Source: Nodularia spumigena CCY9414
GTDB taxonomy: Bacteria > Cyanobacteriota > Cyanobacteriia > Cyanobacteriales > Nostocaceae
NCBI RefSeq assembly: GCF_000340565.2
Contig: NZ_CP007203.1
Coordinates: 2,152,909 to 2,206,145, forward strand
Direction of reading: 5' to 3'
Length of the DNA: 53,237 nt
The notes below the pieces were generated by a model, which saw nothing but the letters and a program-made list of their open reading frames with translations, made no database searches and was not told the origin of the DNA. How positions within the stretch are numbered: position 1 is the first letter of the stretch; every line of letters starts with the position of its first letter. This document shows positions 26,198 through 35,047 of this stretch, in pieces. The position numbers and the translations under genes were made by a program.

Positions 26198-27454
26198 ATG
26201 AGAGAACTGCTACAACAAGTAAGGATAATTGATTCAGAGTTAGAAACTGATAAAATAGCTGATGTCCTCATAGCCGATGGTAAAATTAAAGCCGTCGCCC
26301 CAGAGATTTCTGATATTAGTTCTGATACTCAAATTAAAGATTGTCGGGGACTAATTCTTGGTACTGGATTAGTCGATTTGTATAGTCACTCGAGCGAACC
26401 AGGATTTGAAGAACGAGAAACCCTGTCATCTCTATTACAAGCTGCTGCTGCTGGTGGTTTTACGAGAGTTAGCATTTTACCTGATACTTCTCCAGCTATT
26501 GATCATCCGGCGATTGTGGCACAGTTGCGGCAGAAAGCCGGGGAAATGGTTAATATACCCCATTTTCACATCTGGGGTGCGATGACTCTGGATTTGGCTG
26601 GGAAGCAATTGACAGAATTAGCAGATTTGGCTGCTGCGGGTGTGGTGGGTTTTACAGATGGTAAGCCTTGGGAAAATTTAGGGTTTGTGCGCCGGGTGCT
26701 GGAGTATCTCCAACCGTTCGGGAAACCAGTAGCATTTTCTCCAGGCGATCGCTTACTATCAGCCAATGGAGTGGTGCGCGAAGGAACGCAAGCGCTGCGT
26801 TTGGGTTTACCACCAATCCCAGCCAGTGCCGAAACTACGGCGATCGCATCTTTGTTAGAATTAGTAGCAGCCATCGGTACGCCAGTCCATATCATGCGCG
26901 TCTCTACAGAGCGCAGTGTGGAACTCATCGCCGCAGCTAAGGCTCAGGGTTTACCCATCACCGCCAGCACTACTTGGATGCATTTATTGCTTGACACCAC
27001 AGCAATTAAAAGTTATAATACTAGCCTGCATTTAGAGCCACCGTTAGGTAATGCCAGTGATGTAGAGGCTTTACGTGCAGGGGTAAGAGCAGGGGTGATA
27101 GATGCGATCGCCATTGATCATGCAGCTTACACCTATGAGGAGAAAGTCCAAGCCTTTGCGGAATCGCCTCCTGGAGCAATTGGTTTTGAGTTAGCATTAC
27201 CGTTGCTATGGCAAAATTTAGTAGAAACTGGTAAATTTACAGCCTTAGAATTATGGCAAGCTCTCAGCACTAAACCAGCAATATGTTTACAACAGAAACC
27301 GAGTTTAATTACTCCTGAGCAAAAAGCCGAAGTTACCTTATTTAATCCCCAGGAGACATGGAAGGTGGAAAAGAAAAATCTTCACACCCTTTCTAGTAAT
27401 ACACCTTGGCTAGGACAAGAAATTAAAGGTCGGGTTGTGCAAATTTGGGCATAA
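26198..27454 (+). CDS. pyrC: Dihydroorotase-like amidohydrolase with altered metal site
   Basis: A 418-residue class I dihydroorotase homologue of normal length. The overall pattern is clear (GLILGTGLVDLY near residue 55, GFTRVSILPDTSP, AIDHAAYTYEEK near 300, then GAIGFELALPLL). The usual DxHxHxRxPG metal motif reads DLYSHSSEPG: the first His is Tyr and the substrate Arg is Ser. The late DHAPH motif reads DHAAY. It may therefore be a non-catalytic partner of aspartate carbamoyltransferase, like PyrC' of pseudomonads, or use a different site. The family assignment is firm, but catalytic activity is doubtful. Confidence 0.85.
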   Translation: MRELLQQVRIIDSELETDKIADVLIADGKIKAVAPEISDISSDTQIKDCRGLILGTGLVDLYSHSSEPGFEERETLSSLLQAAAAGGFTRVSILPDTSPAIDHPAIVAQLRQKAGEMVNIPHFHIWGAMTLDLAGKQLTELADLAAAGVVGFTDGKPWENLGFVRRVLEYLQPFGKPVAFSPGDRLLSANGVVREGTQALRLGLPPIPASAETTAIASLLELVAAIGTPVHIMRVSTERSVELIAAAKAQGLPITASTTWMHLLLDTTAIKSYNTSLHLEPPLGNASDVEALRAGVRAGVIDAIAIDHAAYTYEEKVQAFAESPPGAIGFELALPLLWQNLVETGKFTALELWQALSTKPAICLQQKPSLITPEQKAEVTLFNPQETWKVEKKNLHTLSSNTPWLGQEIKGRVVQIWA

Positions 27455-27615
27455 ATCAGTTATCAGTTATCAGTTATCAGGTGTAGGTTGGGTTGAGGCT
27501 TTGGGAAAACTAACAAAAACAGGGCTTCTCGATGTTGGGTTTCACTCTGTTCTACCCAACCTACAAATGTCTTCTTTTTTAGGATGACTAATGACTAATG
27601 ACTAATGACTAATGA
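27455..27615. repeat. Tandem heptamers between convergent pyrC and era
   Basis: TCAGTTA repeats near 27458-27481, an inverted GTAGGTTGGGTT/AACCCAACCTAC pair (about 27483 and 27552) that can form a terminator-like hairpin, and TAATGAC heptamers at 27584-27616 running into the era stop codon. Confidence 0.75.
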
Positions 27616-28590
27616 CTATTCTTCCACACGGTAGCCTAACTCTGCTAAAGTCATGCGCGATTGTCGCCATTTTTCTTGTACTTTCACGAACAATTCTAGA
27701 TAGACTTTACCAGCAATTAGCTTTTGAATTTGTTCGCGGGCTTCGCTACCAATGGCTTTGAGCATTGACCCACCTTTACCAATGAGAATACCTTTTTGGG
27801 AATCTCGCTCTACGTGTATGGTTGCAAGTATACGGGTAATAGTGGGTGATTCATCTACTCTATCAATAGCGATCGCTACTGAATGAGGAACTTCTTCACG
27901 GGTTAACAGTAAAATCTGTTCGCGAATCAATTCACCCATGATAAAACGTTCCGGTTGGTCGGTTACCAAGTCGGGGGGATAATAAAACGGCCCGGTTTCT
28001 AAATGTTCAATTAATAATTGTTGCAGTTCTGGTAATCCTGCACCAGTCTGGGCGGAAAATTTGACTATCGGCCATTGTTGGGTTTCAGCCAAAGCTTGGT
28101 AACTATCATCAATCGGCTGAAAATTTGGGGGTTGTTGGTCAATTTTATTTAAACCCAAAATTACTGGGGTTTCAGTACGAACCAGCAAATCAGCAATAAA
28201 GCGATCGCCAGCACCACAAGCTACTGATCCATCTACTACAAACAGTACCACATCCACTGAATCAATGGCATTGCGGGCATTTTTCACCAGGACTTGTCCC
28301 AATTGATGATGGGGTTTATGAATTCCTGGTGTATCTACAAAAATTAACTGCGCCTCTGGTGTAGTTAAAATCCCTCGCAAACGATTGCGTGTAGTTTGGG
28401 CGATGGGCGACGTGATCGCAATTTTTTGTCCTACTAATTGATTCATCAAAGTAGATTTACCGACATTTGGGCGACCAATAATGCCAATAAAACCTGATTT
28501 AAATTCAGGAGGAGCCTGGGGGATAGATACTTCTCCTGAAAAAGAGAAGTTGTGATTATCAATACTAGTCACCTTTAGCTCCACCGTCAT
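27616..28590 (-). CDS. era: GTPase Era
   Basis: A 324-residue Era GTPase. The G1 motif GRPNVGKST is near residue 38, G3 in FVDTPGIHKPHH, G4 in LNKIDQQ, and a C-terminal KH RNA-binding domain holds LIGKGGSMLKAIGSEAREQI. It binds the 3' end of 16S rRNA and helps 30S subunit assembly. An N-terminal extension of about 30 residues before the G domain is longer than in E. coli Era (301 residues) and is common in cyanobacteria. Confidence 0.95.
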   Translation of the reverse strand: MTVELKVTSIDNHNFSFSGEVSIPQAPPEFKSGFIGIIGRPNVGKSTLMNQLVGQKIAITSPIAQTTRNRLRGILTTPEAQLIFVDTPGIHKPHHQLGQVLVKNARNAIDSVDVVLFVVDGSVACGAGDRFIADLLVRTETPVILGLNKIDQQPPNFQPIDDSYQALAETQQWPIVKFSAQTGAGLPELQQLLIEHLETGPFYYPPDLVTDQPERFIMGELIREQILLLTREEVPHSVAIAIDRVDESPTITRILATIHVERDSQKGILIGKGGSMLKAIGSEAREQIQKLIAGKVYLELFVKVQEKWRQSRMTLAELGYRVEE

Positions 28591-28789
28591 ATATTACAGA
28601 ACAGATGAGTTGATTCTTTTCTCAGATACACAACAAACATAATTTAACCCTGGCATTTTGAGGAACTGCCTTTATTTCAGTTTAATCTACCAGGGACGTA
28701 CCTATCAAAATTCTGAAGTATCAGATGTGGATTCCTACTCTGTAACGAGAAGTTATTAAGTATTATTTTTGTTTATCTATTTCTAAGTA

Positions 28790-28906
28790 TATAGCGTTTC
28801 CTAGTCTGTAGGTACTATATTATCTGTGTAGCCTACAACCGAATTTCGCTGCTGCATCTGTGGTTGAATAATTCTTGTAGTACCTATAGAGGACAGAATC
28901 GCTATA
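28790..28906. mobile_element. Putative MITE with long inverted ends
   Basis: The left end TATAGCGTTTCC and onward to TAGGTACTA (28790-28817) pairs with the inverse of TAGTACCTATAG and onward to AATCGCTATA (28878-28906), with a few mismatches. It is 117 bases long, non-coding and possibly inserted at TA. Confidence 0.7.
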
Positions 28907-29047
28907 AACGAGCTTCATTGGTGGAAAAATTATACACAAATCCATTTTCTTCCGCACAGATATAAATAACGCTTGGTTACGAAATTGCGCTGCAAAAATC
29001 CACCAGTATTGCGAAGAAAAATTAAGGCGATCGCTAATATTATTAAC

Positions 29048-29164
29048 AGGACTTACGCAACAATTGCCAAAAATCTTGATTTATCTAACCGCCAAGCCGC
29101 CTTGGCGCTAGCCTCTCCCTTTGGGAGAAGAACGCCAAGAAAACTTAGATTATGCGTAAGTCCT
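29048..29164. mobile_element. MITE, AGGACTTACGCA family, copy 2
   Basis: AGGACTTACGCA at the left is exactly inverted as TGCGTAAGTCCT at the right. The interior has the CTTGGCGCTAGCCTCTCCC block shared with copies 4 and 5. It is 117 bases long. Confidence 0.85.
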
Positions 29165-29194
29165 AATTAAATAACTTGATCACACACTCAAGAT

Positions 29195-30613
29195 ATGACC
29201 ACCACAGAAATTAATCCGTATCTCAATCATAACTTTGCCCCAGTCCGGGACGAAATCACCACCGATACCCTGAAAGTCATCGGTGAGTTACCCGCCAACT
29301 TATCGGGGATGTTTGTCCGCAATGGTCCCAATCCCCAGTGGTCACCTATTGGGAAGTATCATTGGTTTGATGGCGATGGGATGTTACACGGTGTCAGAAT
29401 TAGCAACGGTCAAGCCACTTATTGCAATCGCTACGTCCGAACCAAAGGATGGAAAATAGAACAAGAAGCAGGTAAAGCTGTCTGGTCTGGATTATTGGAA
29501 CCACCGCAGATGGATAATCCTCATGGTGGATACAAAAACACCGCCAATACAGCCTTAGTTTGGCACGCTGGTCAGATGTTAGCACTCAATGAAGGCGGTG
29601 CGCCTCACGCTATCAAACTTCCAGATTTACAGACTATTGGTGAATATACTTATAATAATCAGCTAGTTTCTGCCTTTACAGCCCATCCCAAGGTAGATCC
29701 AAAAAACGGTGAAATGATGTTTTTTGGTTACTCATTTGCCCCACCATACCTGCAATACAGCATAGTTTCAGCCGCAGGTGAAATCGTCAAGACAGTGCCA
29801 ATTGACCTGCCAATGGGGGTGATGATGCATGATTTTGCCATCACCGAAAATTATACAATATTTATGGATTTGCCCCTAACATTCAGCCCAGAAAGAGCGC
29901 AACGGGGAGAACCTGCGATGATGTTTGAGAGCGATGTCTACGACGGGCTACGCCTACGCCCCAGTCGCTTTGGCATTATCCCCCGTCATGGCGACAACAG
30001 TAATATCAGATGGTTTGAAAGTTCTCCTTGCTACGTCTTCCATACCCTCAACGCCTACGAAGATCAAGACGAAATAGTCCTAGTCGCCTGTCGCATGAGT
30101 TCCACTAGCGTCTTGAAGGCTGATGATTCCCAAACCGACCCAGAAGCAGATATTCCCCGCTTACATCGCTGGCGATTTAACCTCAGCACAGGAAAAGTGC
30201 AAGAAGAAATGCTAGACGATGTATCAGCAGAATTTCCCCGCATTAACGAAAACCTCTTGGGGCAAGCAACCCGATACGGTTATGCTGGCAGAATGGACAA
30301 TAGTCCTCTACCACTGTTCGATGGTTTAATTAAATATGACCTGAACAATGGCAAATCCCAAACCCATGCATTTAAACAGGGATGTTATGGGGGTGAAGCT
30401 GTATTTGCTCCCAGTATTGGGGCTAAACATGAAGATGATGGCTGGTTAATTACTTTTGTTCACGATGAAGCTTTACAAAAATCGGAAATTGTGGTATTAA
30501 ACGCCCAAGATGTCACCGCCGAACCTGTAGCGCGGGTACTAATTCCCCAAAGAGTCCCCTATGGCTTCCACGGTACTTGGGTTTCTGAAGAACAGTTGAG
30601 CAAGACCGTATAA
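29195..30613 (+). CDS. Apocarotenoid 15,15'-oxygenase-type carotenoid cleavage dioxygenase
   Basis: A 472-residue carotenoid oxygenase (RPE65/CCD family), the size of cyanobacterial Diox1/ACO. The four iron-ligating His are visible in context: SAFTAHPKVDP, GVMMHDFAITENY, CYVFHTLNAYED and YGFHGTWV near the C-terminus. The N-terminus NGPNPQWSPIGKYHWFDGDGM is typical. It probably cleaves apocarotenals to retinal or related products. The closest type is judged from memory; full-length beta-carotene cleavage is an alternative. Confidence 0.9.
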   Translation: MTTTEINPYLNHNFAPVRDEITTDTLKVIGELPANLSGMFVRNGPNPQWSPIGKYHWFDGDGMLHGVRISNGQATYCNRYVRTKGWKIEQEAGKAVWSGLLEPPQMDNPHGGYKNTANTALVWHAGQMLALNEGGAPHAIKLPDLQTIGEYTYNNQLVSAFTAHPKVDPKNGEMMFFGYSFAPPYLQYSIVSAAGEIVKTVPIDLPMGVMMHDFAITENYTIFMDLPLTFSPERAQRGEPAMMFESDVYDGLRLRPSRFGIIPRHGDNSNIRWFESSPCYVFHTLNAYEDQDEIVLVACRMSSTSVLKADDSQTDPEADIPRLHRWRFNLSTGKVQEEMLDDVSAEFPRINENLLGQATRYGYAGRMDNSPLPLFDGLIKYDLNNGKSQTHAFKQGCYGGEAVFAPSIGAKHEDDGWLITFVHDEALQKSEIVVLNAQDVTAEPVARVLIPQRVPYGFHGTWVSEEQLSKTV

Positions 30614-30646
30614 ATTTTACTAGGGATCATCACCTAATTCCTATTC

Positions 30647-30744
30647 AGGACTTACGCAAAATATCTCTCAAACCCTCTTTTCTTCTCCCAAGGGGAGACG
30701 CTACGCGAACGTGGTTCGTTTTTTCATAATTTTGCGTAAGTCCT
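30647..30744. mobile_element. MITE, AGGACTTACGCA family, copy 3
   Basis: AGGACTTACGCA at 30647 and TGCGTAAGTCCT ending at 30744 are perfect inverted ends. It is 98 bases long, with CTCCCAAGGGGAG and CTACGCGAACG inside. It lies between two convergent genes and could act as a bidirectional terminator. Confidence 0.85.
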
Positions 30745-30757
30745 ACTATTGTCCCCG

Positions 30758-31885
30758 TTAAAAATCAAAATTGCTCAAATCAATATCCTGTAAGCCTCTA
30801 TTCTGTCCTGGTATCTGAGAATCTAAGGAATTGGGCTGCATCTGTTGAGCAGGCGATCGCCAGATTAAATTACCATTATTATCAGCTACCACAGGAGACA
30901 TCGGAGCAACAATATCTGGACTGGGAGCCTGGATAGAAGAATTGGGCGCAAAATTAGTTTGTACACCAGATTCTACACCAGACGGGAGAGGTGAAATCAC
31001 AGAATTTGGCTGTACTGGGCTAGGTAGTCCCTCGATGGTATTCACCTGATTTACAGCGTTTGGCGGTAGGTTATTTGGTACACCTACAGTTGGTTGAACA
31101 CCAGTCGCAGCATTTAACCCAGTGCTAGGATAAACACCTTGGCTGGGTAAACCGTTATTAGACGGAATCTGCATTACTCCACCAGCAGCAGTTTTTTCTA
31201 AAGAATTGATGGGATTTGCAATTTCACCATTAAAACCAGACAAACTTTGATTACTGGCTTGATTAACTGGTGTTTGAGAGAAACTAATCGAGTTAGGATT
31301 TTGACTATTCTCGGTTTGATTAACCCCAGTAGGCGATGTTGCTGGTGTTCCTGTTGGTGGAGATGAAGTTGCTAAAGATCTGATCCCTAAAGGCTGACTA
31401 TTAACATTAAACGTCCCCGCCTGCAATAACTTTTCTGTTTCTAAAACAAAGGGATTTTTCCCTGGAGGTGGGGAAGTGCTATTAAATGTCTCTATTTGGG
31501 GATTTGATGCTGTACTGTCTTCTGAAAGTTGTTTTTTAAGTTCCTCAAGTAAATTATCCTGATCATTGTCCTGAGATTTTGCTGGAGGGAGATTAGGAAT
31601 TATCGCCAGATTTCCCGGTTTCACATCAAACGAGCCTGGTAAATTATCAAGATTTGCTGTAATAGCTTTATCTTCTGGTGAAAGAGCAGAATTATCAGAC
31701 TGGAGGGAAGTAACCTCTTCCTTTGGCTGATTAGTAGATATCTTTCGGTTAGACCAATATTCACCAATTCCCAGCCCTATCACCGATAAAACAATTGCTG
31801 CTCCCCAAAAACTAGGTTTGGCTAAATTCCATAAACCGGCTTTGAAATAACGTAAATAGGCGGGGGGATAATCATGATGTGGCAT
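30758..31885 (-). CDS. Low-complexity membrane-anchored protein in the lpt cluster
   Basis: A 375-residue protein not recognised as a known family. One hydrophobic helix at about residues 25-45 (FWGAAIVLSVIGLGIG) follows a short cytoplasmic N-terminus. The remainder is rich in Asn, Pro, Ser, Gln and Gly without cysteines and is probably disordered and periplasmic. It is the last gene of a minus-strand cluster with LptA, LptB and the LptF/G-like permease, 100 bases after the permease. The context suggests a role in envelope biogenesis, which is inference only. Confidence 0.7.
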   Translation of the reverse strand: MPHHDYPPAYLRYFKAGLWNLAKPSFWGAAIVLSVIGLGIGEYWSNRKISTNQPKEEVTSLQSDNSALSPEDKAITANLDNLPGSFDVKPGNLAIIPNLPPAKSQDNDQDNLLEELKKQLSEDSTASNPQIETFNSTSPPPGKNPFVLETEKLLQAGTFNVNSQPLGIRSLATSSPPTGTPATSPTGVNQTENSQNPNSISFSQTPVNQASNQSLSGFNGEIANPINSLEKTAAGGVMQIPSNNGLPSQGVYPSTGLNAATGVQPTVGVPNNLPPNAVNQVNTIEGLPSPVQPNSVISPLPSGVESGVQTNFAPNSSIQAPSPDIVAPMSPVVADNNGNLIWRSPAQQMQPNSLDSQIPGQNRGLQDIDLSNFDF

Positions 31886-31984
31886 AAAAAATATGTATTA
31901 TAAAGGACAAAAATTTACAAAAACTTGCACCTTAAAACTAACACGCGCCAACATTTCTCCATACTCTCTCTTAACTTTCCCATA

Positions 31985-33160
31985 TTACCGTTCAGCGACC
32001 CGCATCAATAAGAATAAACCTATGCCTAAAAACAGGAAATTCGGTAGCCAAGCTCCCATAAAAGGAGATAAAACACCAGCTTGTCCCATTGCGCCACTAA
32101 TAAAGAAAATTAAATAATACGTAAAAATTACAATGACACTCACACCAAAACTTGTACCTCGTCCGCTACGCTGAGGTCTGCTTCCCATAGCTGAACCTAC
32201 CAAGCCAAAGACTACACAGACAAATGGCAAAGAAAATTTTTGTTGGATACGTACTTGCAGTTTGCGAATTTCTTTCCTGTCGCCACCGATACGTTGTATT
32301 TCTAATTGTTCTAAAGACTCCCTAATATTCATTTCGCCAGAATCTCGCCTTCTCTCAACTAAATTTAATGGTGTGCGAGGCAGTTGCAGTTGTTGGTGTT
32401 CAAACCGTAAAATATTGCGATAGGAGCTATCTGGAGCTACTAAATAGACCGTACCGTTGTAAAAATCCCAAACATTGTCAGAAGCATTCCACTGGGCAGA
32501 TTCAGATACCACAATTTGATTTAAACCTTCTGTAGTGCGGTCTATAATTGTTAAACCCTTCATTTGCTTACCATCAAACTGGTCAGCATAAAATAAGCGT
32601 GCCAATATTCTGTTCCTGCTACCATCTGGTTGTTCAACGTCTCGGTATTCAGGATAAAAGATATTGGACTGCTGAAAAGTCGGTCTGTCTGACTTGAGGG
32701 CTTTTTCCAGAGTAACTGTTGCTTGGTAATTTGCTGCTGGTGCGATTTGCTCATTAAAGATAAATGTTATCCCCGTCACCACCAGACTCAACATTACAGC
32801 CGTTAGCACCATGCGATAAACACTGACCCCACAGCCACGCATAGCAATTAGTTCGCTCTCGCCCGAAAGACGACTATAAGTCATCAAAGTAGCCAGCAGC
32901 GTAGACATGGGGAAGGCTAAGACAATAAAATTGGGAAACTTTAACAAAAATACCTGAATTGCAATGCTGATTGGCAATCCAGACTCAACAATTTTCCTCA
33001 CTAGCTCAAACACAGCATCAATAGTCACACCCAGGGATGAAAATGCTCCCACACCAAATAAAAATGGTGCTACCAATTCCTTGGTAAAGTAGCGATCCAT
33101 GAGGGTAAAAGGTAACAGCGAATTCAGGCTGTATAAAGGGTTGAGCTTCTTGGATATCAT
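31985..33160 (-). CDS. LptF/LptG-family permease (YjgP/YjgQ)
   Basis: A 391-residue protein: three N-terminal helices, a large periplasmic jellyroll-like domain (about residues 125-280) and three C-terminal helices, as in LptF/LptG. The N-terminal segment MDRYFTKELVAPFLFGVGAF and AFPMSTLLATLMTYSRLSGESELIAMRGCGVS are diagnostic. It works with LptB to extract lipopolysaccharide from the inner membrane and pass it to LptA. Only one permease is encoded here; cyanobacteria often seem to have a single LptF/G-like gene, implying a homodimer. Confidence 0.92.
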   Translation of the reverse strand: MISKKLNPLYSLNSLLPFTLMDRYFTKELVAPFLFGVGAFSSLGVTIDAVFELVRKIVESGLPISIAIQVFLLKFPNFIVLAFPMSTLLATLMTYSRLSGESELIAMRGCGVSVYRMVLTAVMLSLVVTGITFIFNEQIAPAANYQATVTLEKALKSDRPTFQQSNIFYPEYRDVEQPDGSRNRILARLFYADQFDGKQMKGLTIIDRTTEGLNQIVVSESAQWNASDNVWDFYNGTVYLVAPDSSYRNILRFEHQQLQLPRTPLNLVERRRDSGEMNIRESLEQLEIQRIGGDRKEIRKLQVRIQQKFSLPFVCVVFGLVGSAMGSRPQRSGRGTSFGVSVIVIFTYYLIFFISGAMGQAGVLSPFMGAWLPNFLFLGIGLFLLMRVAER

Positions 33161-33191
33161 AAGGAATTATCGAAATTAACTATAAACACCC

Positions 33192-33301
33192 CAGTACCGC
33201 AAGGCGGAAGTCAAAAGTCAAAAGTCAAAAGTCAAAAGTCTGACTTTATAGGCTTTTGATTGATTTTAAATGGTTGTCCTATTTACGCCAACTTGTACTA
33301 G
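33192..33301. mobile_element. MITE, CTAGTAC family, copy 2
   Basis: About 110 bases, nearly identical to 46802-46912: AGTACCGCAAGGCGG, four CAAAAGT heptamers, GACTTTATAGGC, TTTTAAATGGTTGTCC and a GTACTAGT end. It sits between lptB and the permease gene in the same apparent transcription unit. Confidence 0.85.
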
Positions 33302-33365
33302 TTTCGGCAAAGCAGCAGTATTTGTGGGAAAATAATCTCAATATGACAATTTATTAATTACTAAT

Positions 33366-34094
33366 TTAGGCTTGAAAGCTATCCCCCAAATAGTATTGCC
33401 GGACTAGGGGATTATTATAGAGTTCATCAGGATTACCAAAAGCGAGAATTTGTCCCTCACGCATAATATAGGCGCGGTCTGTAATGGCTAAAGTTTCGCG
33501 GACATTGTGATCTGTAATTAAGATTCCCATGCCGCGATCGCTTAATTGTGCGACAATATGCTGAATCTCGGAAACCGCAATAGGATCAACACCGGCAAAA
33601 GGTTCATCCAAAAATAAAAATTTTGGCCCTTCTCTTCCCGCAGCTAAAGCCCGCGCTAATTCTGTTCGCCGTCGTTCCCCACCAGAAAGTTGAATTCCTT
33701 TGCTATTAGCTACTTTTTCCAAGCGAAACTCCTGTAATAAACCTTGGATTCGTTTTGACCATTCCCATCGTGGCACATGAGTTTGCTCTAACACCAAGAG
33801 AATATTGTCCTTGACAGAGAGTTGGCGAAAAACACTTGGTTCTTGAGCGAGATAACCAATGCCTAATTGCGCTCTTTTGTGCATAGGCATTGCAGTTATT
33901 TCCATACTATCCAGCCAAACTTTTCCTTGATTGGGTTTTTCTAAACCTGTCGCAATGTAAAAAGTCGTCGTTTTACCCGCACCATTAGGGCCAAGTAACC
34001 CGACGACTTCACCCTGAGAAATGGAAAGGTTGACGCGATTAACGATATTTCGCTTACCGTAAGATTTGTGAATATTCTCTAAAACAATTTTCAC
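33366..34094 (-). CDS. lptB: Lipopolysaccharide export ABC ATPase LptB
   Basis: A 242-residue ABC ATPase with Walker A GPNGAGKTT (residues 35-43), Q-loop YLAQEPSVFRQLSV, signature LSGGERRRTELARAL (about 138), Walker B FLFLDEPFAGVD and H-loop ITDHNVRE. The C-terminus LVRQYYLGDSF is the LptB type. It drives LPS extraction with the LptF/G permease encoded 200 bases downstream. It follows lptA by 27 bases. Confidence 0.94.
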   Translation of the reverse strand: MKIVLENIHKSYGKRNIVNRVNLSISQGEVVGLLGPNGAGKTTTFYIATGLEKPNQGKVWLDSMEITAMPMHKRAQLGIGYLAQEPSVFRQLSVKDNILLVLEQTHVPRWEWSKRIQGLLQEFRLEKVANSKGIQLSGGERRRTELARALAAGREGPKFLFLDEPFAGVDPIAVSEIQHIVAQLSDRGMGILITDHNVRETLAITDRAYIMREGQILAFGNPDELYNNPLVRQYYLGDSFQA

Positions 34095-34121
34095 GATTCG
34101 CGCCTGTTGTGGTAATTGATG

Positions 34122-34577
34122 CTAATTAGATTGTCCATCAACTTCCGTATCATTGACCATGTAGGTTGACTCTACTTGACGGTTGGATTGAGGTAAAGCC
34201 ACAAAACGTCCTTCATCAATGAGATAAGTCACTTTCTCCGCACGGATACTATTGATTCCCTGTTGCAAAATATAGACATTTCCACTCAAATCAATGCGGC
34301 GTTCCTTGCTAAAAAATTGGGCTTGAGCAGCTGTGGCTTTAATTTGGCGCGCCGGATACAACATCTGCACATTACCGCGAGCCGTTGCTACTTGAGTGTT
34401 GGCGTTATATTCTTGCACATCAGCGCTGATGGTGAGGGGACTATTTTGCTCAGATGTTTGTGCAGTCGCAGTTTGCACATGAGTCGGAAATGTAAAACTA
34501 CCCAAGAGTGCAGCTGGTAGCATCAAAGCTAATCCCAGGCGACGGATTTGTGATACTGGCAATTGATAGCAGGACAT
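34122..34577 (-). CDS. lptA: LptA/OstA-like periplasmic LPS bridge protein
   Basis: A 151-residue exported protein. The N-terminal signal has a hydrophobic core LGLALMLPAALLGSF and cleavage probable after VQTATAQ. The mature part is an OstA-like domain: LTISADVQEYNANTQVATARGNVQMLYP and KATAAQAQFFSKERRIDLSGNVYI. It forms the bridge carrying LPS across the periplasm. It is first in the lpt cluster and 27 bases before lptB. Confidence 0.88.
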   Translation of the reverse strand: MSCYQLPVSQIRRLGLALMLPAALLGSFTFPTHVQTATAQTSEQNSPLTISADVQEYNANTQVATARGNVQMLYPARQIKATAAQAQFFSKERRIDLSGNVYILQQGINSIRAEKVTYLIDEGRFVALPQSNRQVESTYMVNDTEVDGQSN

Positions 34578-34752
34578 GATATTTTAATTACGAATTTAGG
34601 ATATCAGCTTGTATACTAACTATCTCAATTTTTTTGTCCAGATATAAAATCTACATTCTGGAGTAACTTGGGATAACTGCTAGCTGAAATATTGACGCTT
34701 TGTCTAGCCTCAAGGTTTCGCCCATATCGACATTGATGCAGTCAAAACCACT

Positions 34753-34780
34753 GTAGAGATGTTCCATGAAACGTTTCTAC
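34753..34780. repeat. GTAGAGA palindrome, copy 1
   Basis: An imperfect 28-base palindrome, GTAGAGATGTT to AACGTTTCTAC, related to those at 42891 and 45270. Confidence 0.75.
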
Positions 34781-34786
34781 ATTTAT

Positions 34787-34945
34787 AGGACTTACCCACA
34801 AGTTAAGAAAGAATGAACCACGTTCGCGTTAGCGTCTCCCCTTGGGAGAAGGAACGTTCGCGAAGCGTCTCCCCTTCTCCTAAAGGGAGAGGCTAGCGCC
34901 AAGGGAGAAGGAAAGAAGGTTTGAGAGATATTTTGCGTAAGTCCT
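34787..34945. mobile_element. MITE, AGGACTTACGCA family, copy 4 (expanded)
   Basis: The left end AGGACTTACCCA has one change; the right end TGCGTAAGTCCT is intact. It is 159 bases long because of extra GCGTCTCCCCTT / GGAGAGGCTAGCGCCAA blocks inside. Confidence 0.82.
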
Positions 34946-35047
34946 GATTTAAATTCATACTTGGTTTGAGCAACGCCACTTTTGCTATATCCCCAAAGCC
35001 TGCATTCCCAGCCTGAGACTGGGAAAGACTCCATGAGGGGGTAAGGT

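Larger units (their letters stand above)
28591..29194. other. Intergenic region with two small elements
   Basis: No gene is recognised between the divergent era and carotenoid oxygenase genes. It contains the elements at 28790-28906 and 29048-29164. A 65-codon ORF at 28973-29170 runs through the second element and is rejected as a gene. Confidence 0.5.
34578..35047. other. Non-coding region with palindrome and MITE
   Basis: No gene is present. It contains a 28-base palindrome at 34753-34780 and the largest AGGACTTACGCA-family element at 34787-34945. Confidence 0.5.

Noticed and set aside
28973-29170. 65-codon ORF upstream of the carotenoid oxygenase gene
   Set aside because: It runs through a MITE with inverted ends and has no recognisable protein features.
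31893-32117. 74-codon plus-strand ORF at the permease end
   Set aside because: It is antisense to the end of the LptF/G-like gene and has no recognisable features.
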